Both the position numbers and the translations under genes were made by a program. Below, in pieces: positions 56,604 through 64,000 of a stretch of DNA of 64,000 nt; the first letter of the stretch is position 1, and each line of letters starts with the position of its first letter. Under the pieces are notes generated by a model. It did no database searches. It saw nothing but the letters and a program-made list of their open reading frames with translations, and had not been told where the DNA came from. The DNA is taken from contig NZ_QVMN01000002.1 in assembly GCF_010501075.1 (NCBI RefSeq), positions 62,001 through 126,000 of the forward strand, in the 5' to 3' direction. This DNA comes from Dysgonomonas sp. 25 (lineage in GTDB: Bacteria; Bacteroidota; Bacteroidia; Bacteroidales; Dysgonomonadaceae).

Positions 56604-58586
56604 ATGAAAACATCGCATGTTGCTCAGAAACTGGCTTTCCTTAAGCCATTGTTCTGTTTCTTCCTCATCGGGTTACTCTTGATGTCCCTGAGCCGTTTTG
56701 TCTTATTCCTTATCTATGTCGATCGTGTCGGTCAGGTTGCCGACTACTGGTTGATTTTCCCGCTGGGATTAAGGACGGACATTATAATGATGAGCTATCT
56801 GTCATTCATCCCGGTCGTATTTCTGTTGCTGATACCCGATAGCTGGTCGGCATTCCTTAATAAATTTATGAATATCTACTGTTGCTTCTTCCTGATTCTT
56901 ATCCTGTTTATGGAGCTGGCAACACCCCAGTTTATCGACCAGTACGATACGCGTCCGAACAAATTATTCCTCGAATACCTCATATACCCGAAGGAAATAT
57001 TTACCATGCTTCTGAAAGCCCGTCCGGGTTCAATTATTCTGATAGTCTTGGTTTTAGCTGTTGTGATTTTTGCTGCTGTCAAATGGGGACGGAAACTCTT
57101 TTACCGAAAACCATCTTCCTATAAACTGCGGTTGGCGTTATTGCCTTTGTTTGCCTTCCTGCTTTTCTGGGGAGCGCGCGGAAGCCTTACCACACGCCGG
57201 CCGATAAATGCCAGCAATGCGGTGTTTTCGAACGATCAGCTTACCAATACATTGGGCTTGAACTCTACTTATACGCTGCTGTATGCCGCATATTCGTTGA
57301 AGAATGAAGCCAGCGTGCAAAAGATGTACGGCAAGATGAGCGAGAAAGAAGCCTACGCCCGTGTAAAAAAATATATGGATGTGCCGGAAGAAAATTTCTT
57401 GGATCCGGAGATTCCATTCCTGCATGTTGACCGTCCCGATACTGTCCTGCAACGCCCTTATAATCTGGTTATCTTCTTGCAGGAAAGCCTTGGAGCCGAA
57501 TATATCGGTTGCCTCGGCGGTATGCCTCTTACGCCTAATTTAGACCGCTTGTCGGAAGAAGGGATTCTGTTTACGAACCTGTATGCCACAGGTACGCGCA
57601 GTGTGCGTGGTATAGAGGCTGTTATGACAGGTTTTCTGCCTTCGCCTTCCGAGAGTGTTGTCAAGCTAAGCGGCTCGCAGATAGATTTTGCCATCACTTC
57701 GGCTATACTCGAAGAAGATGGATATACCAGCAGCTTTATTTATGGCGGTATGGCCAATTTCGACAATATGGGCTCTTTCTTCAGCGGAAACGGAGTGGAC
57801 TATATCATTGACGAAACAAGCTTCGACAAAGACGGCAATACGTATGCCATGAAGGGTACGTGGGGCTATTCGGACGAAGATCTGGTAACCAAAGCCAACG
57901 AGTTTTTCAAGAGTATGGGCGATAAGCCGTTTTTCTCTTTGATGTTCTCGTCGTCGAACCATGAACCGTTCGAATTTCCCGACGACAGAATCGAATTATA
58001 CGAGCAGCCCAAAAATACCGTCCACAATGCGATGAAATATGCCGATTATGCTATCGGCAAATTCTTCGAACTGGCACAGAAAGAAGATTATTACAAAAAC
58101 ACCATATTCGTGATTGTAGCCGATCACAATACCCGTACCTACGGGAAAAACCTTGTCCCGATAAATAAATTCAGAATACCGGCATTGATTATCGGGCCGG
58201 GCGTCTCGAAAGGGGTGAGGTATGACAAGCTGTGCAGCCAGATAGACCTCTCGCCTACGGTGCTGGATATGCTGGGCATAACGGTAGAGCATCCGATGGT
58301 AGGACGCAACCTGCGCCACTTGCCCGATTCAGTTCCGGGACGTGCGATAATGCAGTTTTATGATATAAACGCTTTCCGTGTAGAGGACGAAGTCGTTATC
58401 CTGCAGCCGGATAAGGAACCGCTACAATTTCATGTGGCGAACGATACGACGCTGACACCTATGGCGTTAGATACGACATTGGCACGCGATGCGCTGGGGC
58501 ATGTTGTTGCTGCCGAATATCTGTATAAGCACAAGAAACACCGTTTAGGCAGATGGGGACTAAATGTTCCGGAAAAGGATAAATGA
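56604..58586 (+). CDS. LTA-synthase-like membrane sulfatase (alkaline phosphatase superfamily)
   Basis: The 660-residue protein has about five membrane helices in its first 190 residues, then an extracytoplasmic sulfatase-type domain. Visible sites are FLQESLGAEYIG (metal-binding Glu), GTRSVRGIEAVMTGFLPSP with the probable nucleophile Thr331, SNHEPFEFPDD and VADHNTRTYGK (metal-binding Asp and His). In Gram-positive bacteria this family makes lipoteichoic acid. In Bacteroidetes it more likely transfers phosphoglycerol or phosphoethanolamine head groups to glycans or lipids; this is inference. Its stop codon directly abuts the stop of the convergent lipoprotein gene. Confidence 0.88.
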   Translation: MKTSHVAQKLAFLKPLFCFFLIGLLLMSLSRFVLFLIYVDRVGQVADYWLIFPLGLRTDIIMMSYLSFIPVVFLLLIPDSWSAFLNKFMNIYCCFFLILILFMELATPQFIDQYDTRPNKLFLEYLIYPKEIFTMLLKARPGSIILIVLVLAVVIFAAVKWGRKLFYRKPSSYKLRLALLPLFAFLLFWGARGSLTTRRPINASNAVFSNDQLTNTLGLNSTYTLLYAAYSLKNEASVQKMYGKMSEKEAYARVKKYMDVPEENFLDPEIPFLHVDRPDTVLQRPYNLVIFLQESLGAEYIGCLGGMPLTPNLDRLSEEGILFTNLYATGTRSVRGIEAVMTGFLPSPSESVVKLSGSQIDFAITSAILEEDGYTSSFIYGGMANFDNMGSFFSGNGVDYIIDETSFDKDGNTYAMKGTWGYSDEDLVTKANEFFKSMGDKPFFSLMFSSSNHEPFEFPDDRIELYEQPKNTVHNAMKYADYAIGKFFELAQKEDYYKNTIFVIVADHNTRTYGKNLVPINKFRIPALIIGPGVSKGVRYDKLCSQIDLSPTVLDMLGITVEHPMVGRNLRHLPDSVPGRAIMQFYDINAFRVEDEVVILQPDKEPLQFHVANDTTLTPMALDTTLARDALGHVVAAEYLYKHKKHRLGRWGLNVPEKDK

Positions 58587-59804
58587 TTAATCCGCTTTCG
58601 GAGAGTAGACAAAAAATAAATATTCCTGCCCCGAAGCCCTATTTAGTATCAGTATATACTGGTCGCCGGATTTTGTATAATTGTCAATTGTCAGGCCTTT
58701 TATCAGGCTTTTGAAACGGATCGTGTCAGACTGCTGATAGACAAGCGAATAATAGTACATATAATTTGTGTTCCACAGGCTGAACCTTCCTGTACCTCCA
58801 CTGTATGCATAGATTGATGAATCGTCCTGGTTTATGGTGAACAAACTGTCTGTTACGGATTTGCCCGATTCTGTATAGGGGTAGATAAAGAGCGGCAGCT
58901 TTTCAGCCTCCTTTTCGGCTTCGTCGGATTTATTATAATAGAGCGCTATCTTCCGTCGCATATCTATAATTCTATTTTCGTTTTCGCTCTCTTTGTATAC
59001 GAAAGGATGGTTCGCTTTGATAAAATCTTTCAGGTATTTATTATCTATCTTCTCCTGTTCGGCAAGGTGTTTCATTCGGGCTTCGTTAAGCAGTTCCTGC
59101 CCGATACTATCCTGTGGAAAATCCCTTTCGTCGGGGTAAGGGAGATATTCGCACAAAGGCACTCCGAGCCTCTTGGCTCTGTCTCGCCAGATGATCTGGT
59201 TTTGGTCGGTGCTGTCGTTTTGGGTAGCAGCTGGCATATCATATAGCTCCCAGTAAGAAAAAATATGGATGGTATCGACTATTTTATTCCTTTTCGCATC
59301 ATAAATGAAGAATTGAGAGTCTCCATCTTCCTGTTCGGGGTTATAGCTGAAAACACGGTAGCCTTCTTTTGTTATGCCGCTCTGTAAGATGTCTACATGC
59401 TTTTTGCCGGTGATGTCTAATGTGTTGTACTTAAGCGCCAGCTCTCCCTTTTGGTTATAAAGTACCTCGCTGAAGATTCCATAACTATCGCCCAACATAA
59501 GTTTGGCGGAGATGTCATCTATACTGTATTCGTCGCTTCCGTCGTAGTAGAGGGGTATCAAATCCGATGTCATCGGCGTATAGTAATAGTCGGTATCACG
59601 AATCGTTCTTTTCCTGAAATAGGGGATGTTATCGGCTATTTTCGCTTCGTTATCTATCGATAGCAACTGTAAGGGATAGCCGATGCTGTCTCCTGTCGCA
59701 AAAAGATCCGGATATTCAGGATGCTTATCCGTATCCGAAAAGAGGCAGGAATTCAGCAGGATAACAACAAGTGCAAGGTAAAGGATAATAAAAACATTCT
59801 TCAT
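58587..59804 (-). CDS. Lipoprotein of unknown function
   Basis: I place the start at 59804, where the protein opens with a lipoprotein signal (ILLNSC, Cys20); an upstream in-frame ATG at 59891 would add 29 residues across the terminator hairpin. The 405-residue product is acidic and rich in Tyr and Asp. It has no family motif that I recognise; segments such as KHVDILQSGITKEGYRVFSY suggest a mostly beta structure. The last residues, YLFFVYSPKAD, end one base from the convergent sulfatase gene. It is probably an envelope protein; nothing in the context gives its job. Confidence 0.7.
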   Translation of the reverse strand: MKNVFIILYLALVVILLNSCLFSDTDKHPEYPDLFATGDSIGYPLQLLSIDNEAKIADNIPYFRKRTIRDTDYYYTPMTSDLIPLYYDGSDEYSIDDISAKLMLGDSYGIFSEVLYNQKGELALKYNTLDITGKKHVDILQSGITKEGYRVFSYNPEQEDGDSQFFIYDAKRNKIVDTIHIFSYWELYDMPAATQNDSTDQNQIIWRDRAKRLGVPLCEYLPYPDERDFPQDSIGQELLNEARMKHLAEQEKIDNKYLKDFIKANHPFVYKESENENRIIDMRRKIALYYNKSDEAEKEAEKLPLFIYPYTESGKSVTDSLFTINQDDSSIYAYSGGTGRFSLWNTNYMYYYSLVYQQSDTIRFKSLIKGLTIDNYTKSGDQYILILNRASGQEYLFFVYSPKAD

Positions 59805-59874
59805 AGCGTAAATATAAGAAATAAAAGGTATAAATATAAAAAATAACAATCTGTGATAGACCGAAAGTATATCG

Positions 59875-59901
59875 AATAGCCCGTATTTCACGGGCTATTT
59901 T
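59875..59901 (+). terminator. Strong plus-strand terminator upstream of the suf genes
   Basis: AATAGCCCGT (59875-59884) and ACGGGCTATT (59890-59899) pair perfectly, followed by TT. No plus-strand gene ends nearby; the only plus-strand transcript it could end comes from the sulfatase gene 1.3 kb upstream, read antisense through the lipoprotein gene. Confidence 0.8.
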
Positions 59902-59914
59902 GCGTTTTATTTAT

Positions 59915-59922
59915 TACATTTG
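59915..59922 (+). promoter_or_regulatory. Candidate -7 element of the suf operon
   Basis: TACATTTG matches TAnnTTTG, 78 bp before sufC and directly after the terminator. The -33 region shows TTTG only at a non-standard distance. Confidence 0.45.
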
Positions 59923-60000
59923 TGTTTGTATTTTTTTAAGGTAATAAACATATCCGCATAGCCGGATGTTTCATAATTTTAAAAGCAAAATTAAAAACGA

Positions 60001-60759
60001 ATGACTAAGTTATTACATATAAAGGGGCTACATGCCAAAGTAGAAGGCAAGGAAATTCTGAAAGGATTGAATCTGGATGTGAACGAAGGGGAAGTTCATG
60101 CTATAATGGGACCTAACGGTGCGGGTAAGAGTACGTTGGCGTCGGTCTTGGCAGGTCATCCCAACTTTGAGGTGACGGCAGGAGAGGTTACGTTTCGCGG
60201 ACACAACCTGCTGGATATGGAACCCGAAGAACGTGCGCGCGAAGGATTGTTCCTTAGCTTCCAATATCCGGTGGAGATACCGGGTGTGAGCATGACCAAC
60301 TTTATGCGTGCCGCCCTGAACGAGAAACGCAAATACGAAGGCTTGGAACCTCTTCCTGCGGGCGATTTTCTGAAACTGATGAAGGAGAAGCGCGAGTTGG
60401 TAGAATTAGACAGCAGCCTGGCAAGCCGTTCGGTGAACGAAGGCTTCTCGGGAGGAGAGAAAAAGCGCAACGAAATCTTCCAGATGGCAATGCTTGACCC
60501 TAAATTGGCTATTCTGGACGAAACCGATTCGGGGCTCGACATCGACGCTTTGCGTATCGTTGCTTCGGGCGTGAACAAACTGCGCCGCCCCGATAATGCA
60601 ACTATCGTCATCACGCACTATCAGCGTTTGCTCGACTATATCAAGCCCGATTTTGTGCATGTGCTCTACAAAGGGCGCATCGTGAAAAGTGCGGGGGCTG
60701 AACTGGCACTCGAGCTCGAGGAGAAAGGATACGATTGGATTATTAAAGAATTTCAGTAA
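60001..60759 (+). CDS. sufC: SufC, ATPase of the SUF iron-sulfur assembly complex
   Basis: The 252-residue ABC-type ATPase has Walker A MGPNGAGKST (about 35-44), the SufC-type signature GFSGGEKKRNEIFQM, Walker B LAILDETDSGLD and the H-loop ITHYQRLLDYIKPD. In the cytoplasm it binds SufB and SufD to form the scaffold for new Fe-S clusters. It overlaps sufD by one base (TAATG). It is the first gene of this operon; the usual sufB neighbour is not present upstream. Confidence 0.96.
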   Translation: MTKLLHIKGLHAKVEGKEILKGLNLDVNEGEVHAIMGPNGAGKSTLASVLAGHPNFEVTAGEVTFRGHNLLDMEPEERAREGLFLSFQYPVEIPGVSMTNFMRAALNEKRKYEGLEPLPAGDFLKLMKEKRELVELDSSLASRSVNEGFSGGEKKRNEIFQMAMLDPKLAILDETDSGLDIDALRIVASGVNKLRRPDNATIVITHYQRLLDYIKPDFVHVLYKGRIVKSAGAELALELEEKGYDWIIKEFQ

Positions 60760-62099
60760 TGATTGAACAACAATATATCGATATATTTACCCAATTCCGT
60801 GATAAAATCGATGCCAATTCGGCTGCTGTATTGAACGGGCAGCGCGATAAGGCATTGGAGGCTTTCAGGGAAAAGGGTTTTCCTACCAATAAACTGGAAG
60901 ACTATAAATATACGAATGTGGCTGCCGAATTCCTTTTCGATTATGGTATGAATATCAACCGCCTGCCATTGAAGGGGAATCCTTATTTTGCTTTTCGTTG
61001 CGAAGTGCCGAATCTGGCTACCAATCTCTATTATGTGCTCAACGATATGTTCAGCGGCGACTATCTGCCCGAAATGAACTATCCGACAGGCGTATTCGTA
61101 GGCGGTTTGAAGGAATTTGCCGAGAAACACCCTGATGTATGCGCCCGCTATTATGCGCAGGCTGCCGATATGGACGATAATGGTGTGGTCGCTTTTAATA
61201 CCCTGTTTGCGCAGGACGGTTTTGCTATCTATATCCCCAAAAATGTGGTGATAGAAAAGCCTATCCAGTTGATAAACGTGTTGAAAAGCAATATGAATGC
61301 GATAGTATCGCGCCGCATCCTGATTATAGCAGAAGACAATGCACAGGTGAAACTGCTGATTTGCGACCATGCAATGGACGAATCGCAATATCTGGTGACA
61401 CAGGTATCCGAAATCTTTGCGGGGAAGAATGCGATTGTCGATTTCTACGAACTGGAGGAAAACTCGGATAAGGTGACGCGTTTGTCGTCCGCCTATACCC
61501 GTCAGGAAGAAAGTTCGAATGTGCTGATAAATAACCTCACGCTCAATTGCGGCGTTACGCGCAACAATTACCATGTGAAACTGAACGGCGAGCATGCCGA
61601 GGCGTATGTCTGCGGGATGGTGATTGCCGATAAACAGCAATCGGTCGACAACTTTGTGTTTATGGATCATGCCAAGCCGCATTGCCAGAGTACGCAGCTA
61701 TTCAAATATGTGGTGGACGAAGAGGCTACAGGCTCGTTCTGCGGTCGTATTCTCGTGGAGAAGGACGCACAGAAAACGCAGGCCTATCAGACGAATAACA
61801 ACCTTTGTACATCCGAAGGGGCGCGTATGTATTCGAAGCCGCAGCTCGAAATTTACGCCGATGATGTGAAGTGTTCGCACGGGCTGACTACGGGGCAGTT
61901 GGACGAGGAAGCGATGTTTTATATGCGCGCGCGAGGCATCTCTAAAGAAGAAGCCCGTCTGATGCTGATACAGGCCTTTACGGCCGACGTACTCGACCAT
62001 GTACGCATCGACAGCCTGAAAGTGAGGCTTGCCGATTTGGTAGAGAAGCGCTTCAGGGGCGAAAAAGCCCGCTGCGGTAATTGTGCCGTTTGCAAGTAA
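60759..62099 (+). CDS. sufD: SufD, iron-sulfur assembly scaffold subunit
   Basis: The 446-residue protein has the SufB/SufD right-handed beta-helix core (about 170-380) and the C-terminal signature SCSHGLTTGQLDEEAMFYMRARG-like region (KCSHGLTTGQLDEEAMFYMR, about 369-388). The N-terminus with KLEDYKYTNV matches SufD rather than SufB, and the product ends CGNCAVCK, a Cys-rich tail. It partners SufC, encoded with a one-base overlap, and SufB, which must be encoded elsewhere. It is separated from sufS by about 100 bp holding a REP-like element. Confidence 0.94.
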   Translation: MIEQQYIDIFTQFRDKIDANSAAVLNGQRDKALEAFREKGFPTNKLEDYKYTNVAAEFLFDYGMNINRLPLKGNPYFAFRCEVPNLATNLYYVLNDMFSGDYLPEMNYPTGVFVGGLKEFAEKHPDVCARYYAQAADMDDNGVVAFNTLFAQDGFAIYIPKNVVIEKPIQLINVLKSNMNAIVSRRILIIAEDNAQVKLLICDHAMDESQYLVTQVSEIFAGKNAIVDFYELEENSDKVTRLSSAYTRQEESSNVLINNLTLNCGVTRNNYHVKLNGEHAEAYVCGMVIADKQQSVDNFVFMDHAKPHCQSTQLFKYVVDEEATGSFCGRILVEKDAQKTQAYQTNNNLCTSEGARMYSKPQLEIYADDVKCSHGLTTGQLDEEAMFYMRARGISKEEARLMLIQAFTADVLDHVRIDSLKVRLADLVEKRFRGEKARCGNCAVCK

Positions 62100-62128
62100 A
62101 TTATAGCTACAGGTTACGAGAAAAAAAC

Positions 62129-62193
62129 ACCTTTCCAGCCTTCTTTATAAGAGGGGGAATAAAAACCTCCCCTGTGAGGTGCTTGGAAGGGTT
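62129..62193. repeat. REP-like intergenic element, copy 2 (degenerate)
   Basis: The order CCAGCCTTCTTTATAAGAGG, then AACCTCCCCTGTGAGGTGC and TTGGAAGGGTT follows the same plan as the element at 18554-18605, but the first hairpin is eroded. It lies inside the suf operon, between sufD and sufS. Confidence 0.6.
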
Positions 62194-62205
62194 AATAGAT
62201 ACAAT

Positions 62206-63420
62206 ATGTTGGATGTGAATAAAATAAGGGCGGATTTTCCTATCCTTTCTACAAAAATATACGGTAAACCACTGATTTACCTCGATAACGGCGCTACTAC
62301 ACAGAAGCCCCGTTGTGTCGTAGATGAGATAGAGTGCGTCTATACTACGCTGAATGCGAATGTGCATCGGGGGGTGCATACGCTCAGCCAACAGGCGACC
62401 GATGCGATGGAGGCTACCCGCGAGGCGGTACGTTCCTTTATCAATGCGCCGTCGACGAAAGAAATAATCTTCACGAAAGGAACGACCGAATCCATCAATC
62501 TGGTGGCGCATAGCTTCTGCCAGCAATTTTGCAGCGAGGGCGACGAAATCATTATCTCCGAAATGGAGCATCACGCCAACATCGTTTCGTGGCAGTTGCA
62601 GGAAACAATCAAGGGTATCAAGTTGCGTGTTATCCCAATTAATGAGCGCGGCGAGTTGAAGCTCGACGAGTTCGAGAAGCTGATAAACCCGAAAACCAAA
62701 TTAGTTTCCATTATGCACGTTTCCAATGTGTTGGGGACGGTTAATCCGATAGAGGAGATTATTGCAATAGCACACAAGCATGATATTCCCGTATTGATCG
62801 ACGGGGCGCAATCTATTCAGCATCAGACAATAGACGTGCAGCAACTGGATTGCGACTTCTTCGTGTTCTCGTCGCACAAAATATACGGGCCTAACGGGAT
62901 AGGCGTTTTGTACGGAAAGGAAAAATGGCTCGACCGGATGCCGCCTTATCAGGGTGGGGGAGAAATGATCGGTCATGTCTCTTTTAAAGGGACGACATTC
63001 AATGAGTTACCATTCAAGTTCGAAGCCGGTACACCCGACTATGTCGGTATCATCGCTTTGCGGAAAGCACTGGAATATGTAAAAAATATCGGGCTCGACT
63101 CAATAAAACAGTACGAAGATGAGTTATTACAATATTGCACGGCCGAACTGATGAAAATCGACGGGATGAAAATATATGGCACGGCTGTCCGCAAATCATC
63201 CGCCATATCTTTTCTGGTCAACGATATTCATCACTACGATATGGGCATGCTACTCGACAAGATGGGCATTGCCGTGCGTACGGGACACCACTGTGCCCAG
63301 CCGCTGATGGAGGCATTAGGCATAGAGGGAACGGTCAGGGCTTCGGTTGCATTTTACAATACCCGCGACGAGATAGATGCCTTCGTGGCAGCAGTCAGAC
63401 GGGTGGTTTCGATGTTTTAA
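62206..63420 (+). CDS. sufS: SufS, cysteine desulfurase
   Basis: ATG 62206 is chosen; a GTG at 62179 lies within the repeat element and adds nine unlikely residues. The 404-residue pyridoxal-phosphate enzyme has KEIIFTKGTTESINLVA, SEMEHHANIVSWQ (active-site His), DGAQSIQHQ, the cofactor lysine Lys225 in FSSHKIYGPNG, and the persulfide Cys363 in RTGHHCAQPL. It frees sulfur from cysteine for the SufBCD scaffold. No sufE or sufU follows in the window; the next gene is bamD. Confidence 0.96.
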   Translation: MLDVNKIRADFPILSTKIYGKPLIYLDNGATTQKPRCVVDEIECVYTTLNANVHRGVHTLSQQATDAMEATREAVRSFINAPSTKEIIFTKGTTESINLVAHSFCQQFCSEGDEIIISEMEHHANIVSWQLQETIKGIKLRVIPINERGELKLDEFEKLINPKTKLVSIMHVSNVLGTVNPIEEIIAIAHKHDIPVLIDGAQSIQHQTIDVQQLDCDFFVFSSHKIYGPNGIGVLYGKEKWLDRMPPYQGGGEMIGHVSFKGTTFNELPFKFEAGTPDYVGIIALRKALEYVKNIGLDSIKQYEDELLQYCTAELMKIDGMKIYGTAVRKSSAISFLVNDIHHYDMGMLLDKMGIAVRTGHHCAQPLMEALGIEGTVRASVAFYNTRDEIDAFVAAVRRVVSMF

Positions 63421-63486
63421 TTGAAATATATTCAGGAAAATAGGTATTATTATAAAAGTTTATTTTCAAATTATAAATGCTTTGTG

Positions 63487-63494
63487 TAAATTTG
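63487..63494 (+). promoter_or_regulatory. Candidate -7 element for bamD
   Basis: TAAATTTG matches TAnnTTTG, 21 bp before the bamD start. The -33 region is only a TTTT tract. Confidence 0.4.
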
Positions 63495-63515
63495 CAAACT
63501 AATTTTGGCATAGGA

Positions 63516-64000
63516 ATGAAGATTAAATTATTCTGTACATGTTTACTGGCAACCTTGCTGCTTTCGTGCGGAGAGTATAATAAGATACTCAAAAGTAATG
63601 ATGCGGAATTGAGGTATGAATATGCCAAAAAATACTTTGATGAAAAAAAATACGGGCGTACGATAACTTTGCTCGAAAGTATAATGACCACTTATGTGGG
63701 GTCGCCTAAGGAACAGGAGATTATGTTCCTGCTGGCACAATCTTACTTCTTCGACAAGGATTATACGACAGCTACATATTATTATACCCAGTATTTCAAC
63801 CGGTTTTCGCGTGGAGAGTATGTCGAGTTAGCCCGTTTCAATGCGGCTGATGCATTATACCTCGATTCGCCCGATGCTCGTCTGGATCAGACGAATACGA
63901 TTAAGGCCATTCAGGGATTCCAGGATTTCCTCGAATACTTCCCGCAGAGCGATAAAGCCCAATTAGCGCAGGAAAGGATGTTCGAATTGCAGGAAAAGCT
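63516..64000 (+). CDS. bamD: BamD, outer membrane protein assembly lipoprotein; runs off the window end
   Basis: The frame is open from ATG 63516 to the window end (161 codons plus two bases). A lipoprotein signal (LLLSC, Cys18) is followed by TPR repeats: ELRYEYAKKYFDEKKYGRTI, EQEIMFLLAQSYFFDKDYTTATYYYTQY, then AIQGFQDFLEYFPQSDKAQLA. This is the BamD/YfiO pattern of the complex that inserts beta-barrel proteins such as SusC into the outer membrane. The C-terminal part is outside the window. Confidence 0.92.
   Translation, partial: MKIKLFCTCLLATLLLSCGEYNKILKSNDAELRYEYAKKYFDEKKYGRTITLLESIMTTYVGSPKEQEIMFLLAQSYFFDKDYTTATYYYTQYFNRFSRGEYVELARFNAADALYLDSPDARLDQTNTIKAIQGFQDFLEYFPQSDKAQLAQERMFELQEK

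Noticed and set aside
62179-62205. GTG start for sufS
   Set aside because: It lies within the REP-like repeat; ATG 62206 starts the conserved N-terminus.

Overview
This window looks like a chromosomal segment of a member of the Bacteroidales, most likely Dysgonomonas or a close relative (genus is inference). The evidence is: two SusC/SusD pairs, a hybrid two-component sensor, an ECF sigma/FecR pair, many secreted or lipoprotein glycoside hydrolases, promoter elements of the Bacteroidetes type (TAnnTTTG), a NUDIX-type xylose regulator as known in Bacteroides, and Suf, Mla and BamD genes of Bacteroidetes type. No phage, transposase, plasmid or CRISPR genes were found.

Region 1 (1-14595) is a polysaccharide utilization locus that resembles the xyloglucan loci of Bacteroides. 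It has a truncated, divergently transcribed hybrid two-component sensor, a GH31 enzyme with a PA14 insert (alpha-xylosidase type), SusC, SusD, a putative surface glycan-binding lipoprotein, a GH2 beta-galactosidase-type lipoprotein and an SGNH esterase. Region 2 (14596-20412) is the xylose operon: NUDIX regulator XylR, xylulokinase, xylose isomerase and a proton-linked xylose permease. The two regions fit together, because GH31 would release xylose that the second region imports and phosphorylates.

Region 3 (20554-41267) is an alpha-mannan or N-glycan type locus. It has an ECF sigma factor and FecR anti-sigma factor, a divergent GH38-like enzyme, three GH92 alpha-mannosidases, a sialate-O-acetylesterase-like enzyme, a SusC with an STN signalling domain, SusD, a DUF3823 lipoprotein and a GH130 enzyme. 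Region 4 (41387-48983) continues on the same strand with a GH43 enzyme, an SGNH hydrolase, a GH43/GH117-like five-bladed propeller, a predicted helical-barrel protein of unknown function and a lipoprotein aldose 1-epimerase. Its substrate is not clear.

Region 5 (49063-54135) has a convergent cytoplasmic alpha-amylase and then an unusual ribosomal unit: tRNA-Ala(UGC), 23S and 5S rRNA behind its own rRNA-type promoter, with no 16S rRNA or tRNA-Ile. Region 6 (54236-64000) is housekeeping: MlaE/MlaF lipid transport, exonuclease III, an LTA-synthase-like membrane sulfatase, an unknown lipoprotein on the minus strand, sufC-sufD-sufS (without sufB) and a truncated bamD.

The most notable non-coding signals are: long stem-loops that end 22-24 nt before start codons at three places inside the two sugar loci; a TTTAACT/AGTTAAA palindrome in front of both xylR and the first susC; two copies of a REP-like CCTCCCC hairpin element; and an identical 13-mer in front of xylE and an SGNH gene.
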